Of a stretch of DNA of 64,000 nt, positions 9,530 through 18,366 are shown one piece after another (position 1 is the stretch's first letter; each line of letters begins with the position of its first letter). This DNA comes from [Actinomadura] parvosata subsp. kistnae (GTDB lineage: Bacteria; Actinomycetota; Actinomycetes; Streptosporangiales; Streptosporangiaceae). Where the stretch lies: the NCBI RefSeq assembly GCF_900323885.1, contig NZ_OOHJ01000006.1, forward strand, positions 310,001-374,000, in the 5' to 3' direction. Below the pieces are notes generated by a model that searched no databases, was not told where the DNA came from, and saw only the letters and a list, made by a program, of their open reading frames with translations. A program made the position numbers and the translations under genes.

Positions 9530-10203
9530 CCAAGATCTCCATCAAAGCCGGGGCGGTTCATCTTGATCGAATGGGCCTGGAAGGCTGCCGACTCCAGGTA
9601 TCGCATGCCCCCGGTGCCACACAGGTAGGTCGTCGCGCCGGTCAGCCAGGCGAGATCAGCAAGCCGCTGCGACCGCCCGCCCCGCGCGAAAAGATCGCTG
9701 CTGTGCAGGACGCGGCCCGGCCATCCAACCTCCTCCAGCAGCAAGCGGGTCGACAACTCGGTGATGTCCGCCAGCCGGTCGGTACTCTCGAAGCAGGCAA
9801 GCAGGAGTTCGAGCCGCCACTTGAACGGCGGCCAGTAGACACTGCGCCGGTAGTGGTCGGCGAGGAGTTGACCGACGCGACGTCGGCAACGGACGGGTTC
9901 AGCCAGGCGGGCTCCACGGATAGAGGTCGATCGTCCGTGCGGCAGATGAGTCGCAACGGACAACCATTGCGTCTGGCGGGAGTCGTCGAGCGAGGCCAGG
10001 CGGGTGCGGTGTTGGTAGTCGCGCCGGGCGAACTGAACGTCATCCAGCACGATCCAGTAGTCGGCGGCGTACAGCTTGGCCAAGGTCGACAGGCGCGGGA
10101 AGAGGTTGGGCTGGTGGATCGCGCACACCTCTCCGTACGGCAGCTCAGGACGAAAGGAGCCTGCTGTCGAATCCGGCGCGGAGAAGAGCCTGGTAGGCGT
10201 CAT
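9530..10203 (-). pseudogene. WbqC-family protein, C-terminus replaced by IS3-type sequence
   Basis: About 220 codons of a WbqC-like protein are intact: CAIHQPNLFPRLSTLAKLY and YWIVLDDVQFARRDYQHRTR are the family's hallmark N-terminal blocks, LPHGRSTSI and WPPFKWRLELLLACF follow. After SIKMNRPGFDGD the reading frame runs into the insertion sequence, so the usual C-terminal PG.SI.DLLF block is lost. The ATG has AGGAGAGG 4 nt upstream and overlaps the end of ydcF by 59 nt. WbqC proteins are acyltransferase or aminoacyl-type enzymes of polysaccharide and natural-product loci. Confidence 0.75.
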
Positions 10204-10813
10204 GGACCTCTCCTGGTACGGGCTGCTCGATGGCGTAGCCGAGCTTGGGGTACTCGATCAGGCGCTGGAGGTCGCCGACGAGCATGTCGACGACCAGCTT
10301 CGGATCACCGATCGAGCTGACGTAGTCGTCCAGATCCAGCGGCTCAGAAGCGCACACCACCGCGACCTCCGGCCACACCTTGCGCGCGGTGGCGTAGGCC
10401 CGGCGCTCCATGTACGGCTTGGAGATCAGCAGCACGGAAGCGGGCTGAACTCCGGAGTCCGCCAGGACTAGCCGCGACAGGCTGATGTTCTGCCCGGTGT
10501 TGGTCGCGTTCGGCTCCAGCAGGATCGCCTCGGCCGGGACGCCGAGTTCCACGGCGTGCTCGCGGTAGTGGACGGCTTCGCCACGGGGGAAGCGTGCTGC
10601 GGTGGTGGGGCTGGTGGCGCCGGAGAAGACGAGCAGCGGGAACCATCCGGCGCGGTAGAGCTCGACGGCCGCCCGCGCGACGCCGAGATCGTGGCTGCCC
10701 AGGCCGATGGCCACATCGCAGTGGCGCAGGTCGTGGTGCATCTGGTGGTAGTCCCAGATCGTACGGGCGTGCCGCCACTGCTCGTCGGTGATGACCTGCT
10801 GCTTGACGCTCAC
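10145..10813 (-). CDS. YdcF/DUF218-family protein
   Basis: A 222-aa protein with the DUF218 pattern: VAIGLGSHDLGVARAAVELYRAGWFPLLVFSG (positions 37-68) contains the first strand, the conserved Arg and the SG turn; ILLEPNATNTGQNI is the E..(S/T).NT..N block. Members are vancomycin-sensitivity (SanA/YdcF) proteins or SAM-binding proteins of unknown reaction. The GTG start is supported by AGGGAG 8 nt upstream. No membrane helix is present, unlike E. coli YdcF. It is translated into the truncated wbqC gene, and the two look like survivors of a small biosynthetic operon. Confidence 0.75.
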   Translation of the reverse strand: MSVKQQVITDEQWRHARTIWDYHQMHHDLRHCDVAIGLGSHDLGVARAAVELYRAGWFPLLVFSGATSPTTAARFPRGEAVHYREHAVELGVPAEAILLEPNATNTGQNISLSRLVLADSGVQPASVLLISKPYMERRAYATARKVWPEVAVVCASEPLDLDDYVSSIGDPKLVVDMLVGDLQRLIEYPKLGYAIEQPVPGEVHDAYQALLRAGFDSRLLSS

Positions 10814-10816
10814 TCG

Positions 10817-11130
10817 GCTGCTCCCTGATCGCCGTGGAAGGGGAAGACGGATGTTCCCCTGATGGGTCCGCTGGATGCCCTCGATGCTGCGCAGTTGGTG
10901 CGCGAGCCCGTGCTGCGCAGTCTCTCGTGCGGCACGGTCGAGGATCACCAGCCCATCATCCACGGTGGCCCGGTCGGAAAGCAGGATGTGCCCGTAAGCC
11001 GTCTCCAGCCGGACCCGCTGCATGGGCGCATCGGTGACGGCAGTGGAGCGAGCGAGATCGATGAGGCGCAGGGCCTCCGGAAGGTTGCCCGCGCCCCGGT
11101 GGGCCAGAGCGAGCTTCTGGTGCCGACTGG
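10817..11130 (-). pseudogene. C-terminal fragment of a TPR-type regulator
   Basis: Minus-strand coding sequence reading ALAHRGAGNLPEALRLIDLA and DGLVILDRAARETAQHGLAH resembles the final tetratricopeptide-like helices of the XRE/TPR regulators elsewhere in this window. It is in frame with ydcF and has no stop of its own, and it is cut at its 5' side exactly where the broken integrase gene ends (11136). The regulator of the ydcF-wbqC operon was probably destroyed by the integration event. Confidence 0.5.
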
Positions 11131-11135
11131 TGACG

Positions 11136-12024
11136 CTACAGGCCGCTGCCGCGCATCGGGTTGTGCGCCGAGCGATCGATGTCGCGGATATAACCGAGCG
11201 CGGTCCGCAACCCGTCGCGCCAATGCCCGTGCCGCCCGATCAGCAGCGGGTCCGCTCCGCCCAGGTAGGCCCCGGTCGCCCTTCCGGCGCGCAGGCTGTG
11301 CGGCTGCACCTCAGCACCGCCGAGTCCGGCCCGTTCGGAGGCGTCGTGCACGATGGTGTAGATCGACTGCCCGGACAGGCGATCACCGATGCGGCCAGAG
11401 CGATGAATCCGGCGAAACACCGCCCCTGCGGTAATCCACTGATCGGCGAGCAGAGTGGCCCAGGCCCGCCACAGCAGCACCGGGCAGGTCTGCGGGTCAC
11501 GGCCGTGCGGCACCGCGACGAGGTGATCCGTGGCCGACGGATCGTTCTTGGACCGGCGCACCAGCACCTCCAGCCCGTGCTCGACCTCGGCGACGTCCTG
11601 CACGTCCAGCGCGCACAACTCACCCCGGCGGGCCATCATCGCTCAGCCCAGCACCAGCTGGTCCCGGGCCGCCGAGCGCGGGGCCGGTGTTGGCGATCCC
11701 GGCGGCCGCGCGCTCGTTGCGGTAGCATTTGATCACCGCCCGCGCGGGCGTGCCGTCCGGCATCGGGCGGGTGGCCAGGCGGTGCAGCGAGCGGACCGCC
11801 GCCATCATCCGCCGCAGCGAGGCCGGCGCATCCCCCCGATCGGCCATCGCCGAGACGAACTCGGCCAGCGTCTCGGCCGTGCACGGCAGCGCTGTCCGGC
11901 CCGCCGCCGTGCACCAGTCGCCAAAGCGGCTCCAGCCGGCGGTGTAGGAGCGCCGGGTGCCCTCCGGGACCCACCCCAGGATCCGGGCGGCCACCCGAGG
12001 CGACAGCGCGTGGTCGCCACTCAC
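11136..12024 (-). pseudogene. Tyrosine recombinase/integrase, internally deleted and frameshifted
   Basis: Starting at a GTG, the first part encodes a SAM-like core-binding domain (YTAGWSRFGDWCTAAGR, TLAEFVSAMADRG, RMMAAVRSLHRLATRPMP). Near 11640 the frame breaks, and the catalytic domain continues with MMARRGELCALDVQDV (the first Arg), RRSKNDPS, HSLRAGRATGAYLGGADPLL (H-x-x-R) and GHWRDGLRTALGYI (His/Trp and the Tyr nucleophile). About twenty residues between the halves are missing. The 5' end is directly abutted by a fragment of a different recombinase on the other strand. Confidence 0.75.
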
Positions 12025-12029
12025 GACCG

Positions 12030-12300
12030 GCCCGGCCATCCGCTGCGGCTGACGGCCCGCGCAGTCGACCAGCTGCTCGACGAGCTCGCGACCGAGGCCG
12101 ACCTGGTCGACGAGCACGGCGCGCCCGCCGCCTCCGCGCACACCCTGCGGCACACCCTTGGCACTAATCTGCTGCGCCAGGGCGTGGACATCGTCGTAGT
12201 CGCCGAGCTGTTGGGCCATGCCCGCCTGGACACCACACGGCGGTACACCAATCTTCGGGAATTGCATCAGACGGGCGAGAAACCGCAGGCCGCCTGCTAA
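12030..12300 (+). pseudogene. C-terminal fragment of a second tyrosine recombinase
   Basis: The plus strand encodes the end of a XerC/D-like recombinase: AHTLRHTLGTNLLRQGVDIV contains the H-x-x-R pair, VAELLGHARLDTTRRYTNL the second His and the nucleophilic Tyr. There is no start and no N-terminal domain. It faces away from the neighbouring broken integrase, so two different recombinases were recombined head to head. Confidence 0.75.
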
Positions 12301-12430
12301 GCGGGCCACCGGAATGGGTGCGACGGGGTGATCGTTCGTACCATTCGAGCTGAACCGCTTGCGCGATGCTCCCATCAGATGCAGGATTCACCCTTCAGAC
12401 GGTCGGGTTTACATGGGCTGGAGGGGGCCT

Positions 12431-13406
12431 GTGAGACGAGGTGATCTGGCGGGCGCCGCGCATCTGGAGCTGGTGTCCGGAGTGGTGCAGTTACGGCCGG
12501 AGGACGCCGTGTTCGAGGCGATGCTGCGGGGCTGGCGGGCGCAGCAGACCGCTCGTGGGCTGCAGGAGGACACCATCGCCGCGTGAACGTCTGGTCCGCC
12601 GGTTCCTGGCGTTCTGCAACGAGTACCCGTGGCGGTGGCAGCCCGGACACGTGGATGAGTGGACGTTGTCGTTGACCAGCGCGCATCATCTGGCACCGTC
12701 CACGATTCGTGGCTACCAGACCGACCTGCGGTTGTTCAGCGAGTACCTCACCGACGCCCGATACGGTTGGGCGGCCGAGTGCGAGACGCAGTTCGGGCCG
12801 GGTGCCCATCCGGTGCCGATATGCCATGAATGGAACACGATCGCTCACCTGAACGACTACGAGGGCCGGCCCGAGGCCCGGCCGTTCACCCGTGAGGAGC
12901 TGTAGCGGTTCTTTGACTACGCCGATGAGCAGGTGGAACGGGCGGTGAAAGCCAAGCGGAAGGGGCGCTGGCCGCCTATCGGGACGCCACGTTGTTCAAG
13001 GTCATGTATGGGTGGGGCCTGCGTCGCACCGAGACCTCCAAGTTGGACTTGCGCCGACTACGTGGACAACATCCGGCCTCGGTTCGGCTGCGCGGATCAG
13101 CCAGCGTTATGGGTAACCGAACGCGGTGGCCGGGCGAAGCCGGCGGAGATCAACGCGCGTTTCGTCGCCTACCGGGACGTGCTCGGCCTGCCCAAGGAAC
13201 TGTCGGCGCACTCGGCCCGGCACTCCTACGTCACACACCTGACCGAGGACGGCGTCGACCGCCGCTTCATCCAGGAGGCTGTCGGGCACCGCTGCGACAC
13301 CTCCACGGCGATCTACACGCACGTCAGCGGGGACTTCATGAACATCGCACTGCGCAAGGCACTGGCGCCTGCCCTCGACACTGGACGGGACGGGAGGGCC
13401 CGATGA
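12431..13406 (+). pseudogene. Tyrosine integrase of the HTH/zinc-ribbon trio, nonsense and frameshift mutations
   Basis: A GTG preceded by GGAGGGG opens the frame. The N-terminal core-binding part is split by a shift near 12585 (RLVRRFLAFCNEYPWRW follows), an in-frame TAG at 12903-12905 interrupts REEL-RFFDYADEQV, and small slips near 12975 and 13050 precede the catalytic region LFKVMYGWGLRRTETSKLDL, HSARHSYVTHL and VGHRCDTSTAIYTHV. The stop overlaps the next ATG (ATGA), so the three downstream genes formed one operon. The original protein was a complete tyrosine recombinase of about 330 aa. Confidence 0.8.
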
Positions 13407-13735
13407 CGCGCAAGCTCGACTACCGGTGGAACCGACGCCAGGTGATGGCCGCGCGCGGCATGTTCCAGACCACGGACCTGGCCCGGCCGCTGGCCCAGCG
13501 TGGCATTCAGCTGTCATCCAGCCAGCTCTACCGGCTGGTCGCCGAACGGCCCGAGCGGCTCAGCCTCAAGCTGCTGATGGCGCTGCTGGACATCCTCGGG
13601 TGCTCGATGGAGGACCTGATCGAACCGATCGCAGCTACCAAACCGTCTCGCGCCCGCAAGGCGGCCTCCGGAGAAGAAGCCGGGGTCGGCGACCTGCGGC
13701 CGAAGCGGGCCCGGATTACCGGGCCGGGCAAGTAA
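13403..13735 (+). CDS. XRE-type helix-turn-helix protein of the recombinase operon
   Basis: A 110-aa protein with a Cro/C1-like HTH (MAARGMFQTTDLARPLAQRG, then LSSSQLYRLVAERPERLSLKLLMALLDILGCSMEDLIEP) and a basic tail (KPSRARKAA). Its ATG overlaps the integrase stop and its stop lies 4 nt before the zinc-ribbon gene, so it is translationally coupled on both sides. Small XRE proteins between two recombinase-like genes are a recurring actinomycete arrangement; it probably acts as regulator or directionality factor. Confidence 0.75.
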   Translation: MTRKLDYRWNRRQVMAARGMFQTTDLARPLAQRGIQLSSSQLYRLVAERPERLSLKLLMALLDILGCSMEDLIEPIAATKPSRARKAASGEEAGVGDLRPKRARITGPGK

Positions 13736-13739
13736 AAAG

Positions 13740-16079
13740 ATGACCGTTCAGGCGCCGGAGGTGCTCGCCGATTCGATCGGCGTCATCGTCGACGCGATCG
13801 TCGATGCCGCACCGAACCTGAACCGGACGGTGGTGGAAGAGGCGGTCACAGGCGTCGCCGGCGGCCGGGCCAAGCGCCGCAAGGTCGCCCAGGCGCTGCT
13901 GGAGCGCCCGGCTGTCCTGACCGACGGGCGATCACCAGCTCCTCGAGCCATCGCCGAACTGCTCATTGCGCTGCGCACGGCAGGCGCCACGACGATCTCC
14001 CCGCCGGTCTGCGCCGAGTGCGGCAAGGAACTGCGGACGTTCCAGCGCCGTGACCAGGACTGGTACTGCGCCGTATGCGGGCCTCGCCGGGAGCCCTGCG
14101 CATCCTGCGGCCAAGTCCGAACGATCCACTGTCGTGACCGACAGGGCCGACCCCGCTGCGTCAGCTGTCCACCAGATGACGGCGGGGACCCCACCGACAT
14201 CGTGGTGGAAGTGGTCAGGTCCATCGATCCGAACCTGCCGACGGCGGTTATAGTGCCTGCGGTCGCGACGGTGGTGCCGCAGCCAGGGCAGCGTTATCGG
14301 CTGGCTTGGTCACTTCAGGATCGGCCCGACCTGCTCACCGGAGCCGGAGCGTATGCGCCCGTCCCCGCGGTGCTCAGGTTGATCGACCGGCTCTGTGACG
14401 CGGGCGCCCAAGGCATCGTCCGGCCGCCCTGCCCGCACTGCCGACGAGTGATCCCGCTGGTCAAACCCCGGGATGGGGTCCGGCTCTGCCGCAACTGTGT
14501 GGCCAAGTCCCGCGCCGAACCCTGCTCGCGTTGCGGGAGTGTCCGCGAGGCAGCCACACGCGATGCGGACGGCGAGCCGCTCTGCGCCCACTGCCTGAGC
14601 ACCGACCCGTCCAACCAAGAGGTCTGCATCGCATGCGACCGTCGCCGACCGATCAGCGTCCGCACCCAGGAGGGGCCACTTTGCCCCAGCTGCCGCCCCT
14701 ACAAGAGCGCGACCTGCGGCATCTGCGGCCGCCAGGGCCCCTGCGAGATCTCCCAAGCCACCGGGCAACCCTGGTGCACGGCCTGCCAGCAACGCCGCGC
14801 ACGATGCTCACGCTGCGGCCAGTTCGGCCGCGTCCGCGGCGGCAGCAAGACCGCACCGCTCTGCGCCACCTGCACCCGCTCCGACCTAGATTTCTGGACC
14901 AGCTGCCCCACCTGCGGTGAGACCGGGCGCCTGCACGCCGGTCGGTGCGTCCGATGCTCCCTCGATCCTCGGCTGCACGAACTGCTCGGTGACGCGAGCG
15001 GTCAGATCCGTCCCCATCTTGCCGCCCTTTACCAGGCGCTGGCCCACGCCGAGCGGCCTGGCACGGTCACTGCATGGCTCGACAGGAGCGCCGCCCCCGC
15101 AATCTTGCGAGAATTGCACGCCGAGGTCGAAATCACTCACTCCACCCTCGACGCACTGTCGCCCGGCAAGCCTGTCGAACACCTGCGCAGCGTCCTGGTG
15201 GCCATCGGCACGCTGCCCCACCGCGACGAGCAGATGGCCCGGCTGGAACGATGGATCACCGTCACCATCGCCGGCCCTGACCAGCAGCATCTGCTGCACC
15301 GCTACGCCATCTGGCACCTACTGCGCCGGCTCCGGCGCCGCACCCAGGGCACCGAAACCACCCACGAACAGCTGGCCACCGTTCGCCAGCACGTCAAGGC
15401 GGCGATCGGCTTTCTGGACTGGCTCACCGGCCGCGATCTCACCCTCGCCACCTGCCGGCAGAACCGCCTGCACGCCTGGATCGGCAGCAACCAGGCCACC
15501 CACCGCCGCGAGACCGGGCACTTCATCCGCTGGACCAAGAAACACAAGCTGACCAGCCTGGACTTCCCCGCTATCCGATGGGGCGGCCCCTCTCGCGTCC
15601 TGGACACCGAGGCCCGGTGGGACCAGGCCCGCCGCCTGCTCCACGACGCCCAATGGCCGTCGACCATCAGCCGTCTCACTCTCGACCACGTGCACGCCGA
15701 CGACGAGCAAGTACGGCTGAGCCTCGGACGCGAACCGGTCATCCTGCCCGAACCCCTCGATGACCTCGTCCGGCACCTGCTGGCTAGGCGCCGCGGCCAC
15801 GCCGCCATCGGCGACCACGCCACCTCGCCTTGGCTGTTCCCTGGCGGGCAACCCGGACGCCCGATCAGCTCCTTCCGGCTCGCCGGACGCCTCCGCGACC
15901 TCGGTATTCACTCCGGCCAGGCCCGCTCCATCGCCCTGTTCCACCTCGCTACCAACCTGCCTGCCGCCGTCTTGGGCCGGATGCTCGGCATCCACATCAC
16001 GGTGGCCGTCGCCTGGCAGCGCACGAGCAGCGGCGACTGGACCACCTACGCCGCTGAGGTCAGCCAGCGACAGCGATGA
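13740..16079 (+). CDS. Large zinc-ribbon protein with degenerate recombinase-like C-terminus
   Basis: A 779-aa protein. Residues about 85-415 hold some sixteen Cys-x2-Cys knuckles (CAECGK, CASCGQ, CPHCRR, CSRCGS, CGICGR, CPTCGE and others), enough for seven or eight zinc ribbons in a row. Residues about 500-779 follow the helical plan of tyrosine recombinases: HVKAAIGFLDWLTGRDL is core-binding like, and GQARSIALFHLATNLPAAVLG / RMLGIHITVAVAWQR copies the H-x-x-R and GH..Y blocks but without the catalytic His and Tyr. It is therefore probably a DNA-binding accessory protein of transposition. It is the intact member of the integrase-HTH-zinc-ribbon operon. Confidence 0.7.
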   Translation: MTVQAPEVLADSIGVIVDAIVDAAPNLNRTVVEEAVTGVAGGRAKRRKVAQALLERPAVLTDGRSPAPRAIAELLIALRTAGATTISPPVCAECGKELRTFQRRDQDWYCAVCGPRREPCASCGQVRTIHCRDRQGRPRCVSCPPDDGGDPTDIVVEVVRSIDPNLPTAVIVPAVATVVPQPGQRYRLAWSLQDRPDLLTGAGAYAPVPAVLRLIDRLCDAGAQGIVRPPCPHCRRVIPLVKPRDGVRLCRNCVAKSRAEPCSRCGSVREAATRDADGEPLCAHCLSTDPSNQEVCIACDRRRPISVRTQEGPLCPSCRPYKSATCGICGRQGPCEISQATGQPWCTACQQRRARCSRCGQFGRVRGGSKTAPLCATCTRSDLDFWTSCPTCGETGRLHAGRCVRCSLDPRLHELLGDASGQIRPHLAALYQALAHAERPGTVTAWLDRSAAPAILRELHAEVEITHSTLDALSPGKPVEHLRSVLVAIGTLPHRDEQMARLERWITVTIAGPDQQHLLHRYAIWHLLRRLRRRTQGTETTHEQLATVRQHVKAAIGFLDWLTGRDLTLATCRQNRLHAWIGSNQATHRRETGHFIRWTKKHKLTSLDFPAIRWGGPSRVLDTEARWDQARRLLHDAQWPSTISRLTLDHVHADDEQVRLSLGREPVILPEPLDDLVRHLLARRRGHAAIGDHATSPWLFPGGQPGRPISSFRLAGRLRDLGIHSGQARSIALFHLATNLPAAVLGRMLGIHITVAVAWQRTSSGDWTTYAAEVSQRQR

Positions 16080-16134
16080 CAGTAATGACCACCACAGTCG
16101 ATCAATGCAACCAGTGCAAGGACGCGATGCCCGC

Positions 16135-16749
16135 ATGACCACACTCTTCCTGATCCACGGCGGATTCTGGGACGACATGAACGCAGATCTCTTCTGGCGC
16201 AAGCCAGGGATCGTCGCCGGCCTCCAAGACCTCGCCGTCGAGGTGCTCGCTCCCGACCGCCCCCATCAACCGTCAAGCTGGGCCGACGAAGCCCAGCACC
16301 TTACCGCAGCACTGCCCGATCAGCCGGTCACGGTCATCGCCGGGTCCAACGGGTGTTCAGCAGCCGTGCGTCTCACCCTTGCCAGCCCCGAACGCATCGA
16401 ACGGCTCCTGTTGGCCTGGCCCGCCACAGCCAGCGATCTGGACATCGACATCCGCACCCGCCGCGCTTTGAGCGACCTGGGCGCCTCTCCGCAGGTCATC
16501 GACACGCTGCTAGCCGGCCAGACATTGCGCGGTACTACCGACGACGACCTGGCCGCCATCACCCAGCCCGTCGGCGTCCTCCCTTGTGTCCCCGAAAACC
16601 GATATCACCAGCGACGGACCGTCGATGCCCTGCTGCGCGCCATGCCTCACGCCCTGGAACTGCCGGGCTGCCCGGAGCCACCCCATCCGGGCTTCCCGCC
16701 CCACGCTGAGTTCTTCATCCGCACCGCCGCCAAGTTCGCGCTGATGTGA
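16135..16749 (+). CDS. Alpha/beta-fold hydrolase, small
   Basis: A 204-aa hydrolase: TTLFLIHGGFWDDM carries the HGG oxyanion-hole turn, VTVIAGSNGCSAAVRLTLA the nucleophile elbow (small-x-Ser-x-small), and PHPGFPPHAEFFI the likely catalytic His near the C-terminus. The length is short for the superfamily, with a minimal cap. Its stop codon overlaps the GTG of the 36-codon ORF that follows (ATGTGA), indicating coupling. Substrate is not predictable. Confidence 0.75.
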   Translation: MTTLFLIHGGFWDDMNADLFWRKPGIVAGLQDLAVEVLAPDRPHQPSSWADEAQHLTAALPDQPVTVIAGSNGCSAAVRLTLASPERIERLLLAWPATASDLDIDIRTRRALSDLGASPQVIDTLLAGQTLRGTTDDDLAAITQPVGVLPCVPENRYHQRRTVDALLRAMPHALELPGCPEPPHPGFPPHAEFFIRTAAKFALM

Positions 16750-16856
16750 GCACTGACTGGCACCCATTCGGACGGTTCGAATATCCGACGTCGCCAGAGC
16801 TGCCCACCCACGGCGACCTGGAAGCTGCGGTCGCCAAGCTCCCCACCGACCAGTAG
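16746..16856 (+). CDS. 36-aa ORF coupled to the hydrolase
   Basis: GTG start embedded in the hydrolase terminator codons, then a short acidic peptide with aromatic residues (TDWHPFGRFEYPTSPELP) and an amphipathic end (LEAAVAKLPTDQ). Codon use is typical of the neighbourhood. There is no family match I recognise; translational coupling is the main support. Confidence 0.4.
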   Translation: MSTDWHPFGRFEYPTSPELPTHGDLEAAVAKLPTDQ

Positions 16857-16967
16857 CCTCCACGCCGCCGTTCAATGACCCCCAGCGTTCCTCGATAGCG
16901 GCTGCCGAGACCCGGCCCGTACGTCAGCAAGTCCGCATCAGCGGATTTGTCGGTGAGATCGGCCAGG

Positions 16968-18230
16968 ATGGGCGGTGTGAGCGAAGTTCTGTTTAGGCAG
17001 TACGACCTGCATCAGACCCTCAGGGCCGCCTCGGCCAAGATTGAGGGCCTGGTAGCTCAGTGGGATGCCGACGCGTTCCTCAAAGCGTCCGAGCACGACC
17101 TGATCGACAAGCTTGTGGAGGAAGGCAGCGCCCACTGCCCTCAGCTGCTTCGCGACCAGGCGTGGATGCCGGAGATGGCCGAAGTCGACATCGAGGTCCA
17201 CGACCGCTTCTTCGGCGAGACGGCAACCCGTCGAGTACCGCAGTTCATACTGGTCGTGCCCTACACCGGGGAGAAGGACGTCTTCTACTGCCGCCCGTCG
17301 ACCTGGACCTCGGTCGTGCCGCAAGCGCAGTCGCTCACCACGAGCGAGCTCCGCCTGGAGGTGACCGGGCAGTTCACCGACCCGGCCCAGCTCAACAACC
17401 GCTTCACTGAAGAACTCGACCGGATCGATCAGTACCTGGCCTGGTGCCGTGAGGAGATCGACCGGCACAACGCCGCCCTGCCGGCCTTCGTCACCGGTCT
17501 GGTGTCGGCGCGCAAGCAGAAGCTACTGGACGGCCGGAACCTGCAGTCGCAGATCGGGTTTCCCATCCGGCGCCGCCCCGACGCCAGCACTTACAGCATC
17601 CCGGTCACTCGCAAGACGGTATCCCCGCAGCGGCTGCCCCGGCCCGGCCTCGGCAACGGGGAGCCGTTCGCACCCGAGCCCGCACTCAGCGACGCCGACT
17701 ATGAGGCCGCCCTCCACGTACTGGAGGCCCAGCGCAACGCCCTGGAGCGCACCCCGTCAGTCGTGGCCAGCATGGATGAGGAGACCATCCGCAACCTGCT
17801 GCTGGTCAGTCTCAACGCCCAGTTCAAGGGGACGGCCGCCGGGGAGCTGTTCAACGGCGATGGCAAGACCGACATCCTCATCCGCGAACGCGACCGCAAC
17901 GTGTTCATCGGCGAATGCAAGATGTGGGACGGTCCCCAGACCGTCACCGACGCCCTGGACCAGCTGCTCGGTTATCTGGTGTGGCGCGACACCAAGGCCG
18001 CCCTGCTGATGTTCATCCGGACCAAGGACGTGACGGCGACCATCCAGTCCGCCACGGCCGCCATCGAAGCCCACCCCAACTACAAACGGCGCGGTACCCA
18101 CGACACAGACGGCCGCATCGACGTCGTGATGCATGCCAACGGCGATCCCGACCGCGAGATCAAGCTCGCGTTCCTGCCGTTCTCCCTGCCACGAGACGCC
18201 ACCAGTCGCTTCGCCCAAGCCAAGCGCTGA
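16968..18230 (+). CDS. PD-(D/E)XK nuclease-like protein
   Basis: A protein of about 420 aa. The N-terminal 230 residues are helical and unassigned (HTLRAASAKIEGLVAQWDAD lies early). The C-terminal domain shows a restriction-endonuclease core: an alpha helix ENTIRNLLLVSLN-like, GDGKTDILIRERDRNVFIG with the catalytic Asp, then GECKMW giving E-x-K, and a following helix TDALDQLLGYLVW with the family's Gln. Such proteins act as type II-like or structure-specific nucleases, often in defence islands. No methyltransferase partner is adjacent. The start is uncertain: ATG at the listed position or GTG 9 nt downstream, the latter with GGATGGG in front. Confidence 0.7.
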   Translation: MGGVSEVLFRQYDLHQTLRAASAKIEGLVAQWDADAFLKASEHDLIDKLVEEGSAHCPQLLRDQAWMPEMAEVDIEVHDRFFGETATRRVPQFILVVPYTGEKDVFYCRPSTWTSVVPQAQSLTTSELRLEVTGQFTDPAQLNNRFTEELDRIDQYLAWCREEIDRHNAALPAFVTGLVSARKQKLLDGRNLQSQIGFPIRRRPDASTYSIPVTRKTVSPQRLPRPGLGNGEPFAPEPALSDADYEAALHVLEAQRNALERTPSVVASMDEETIRNLLLVSLNAQFKGTAAGELFNGDGKTDILIRERDRNVFIGECKMWDGPQTVTDALDQLLGYLVWRDTKAALLMFIRTKDVTATIQSATAAIEAHPNYKRRGTHDTDGRIDVVMHANGDPDREIKLAFLPFSLPRDATSRFAQAKR

Positions 18231-18366
18231 CCGGTCGACGGAACAACCTCGGTGGTTCACGGGCAACTGCAGGCCAAGCAGCCCGCCGACACGTGATCTG
18301 CCACCGTCCTGCCGTGCGTCGAAAAACGCCAGGCGGGAAGGTTGCCGAGCGTGACACGATCAACGG

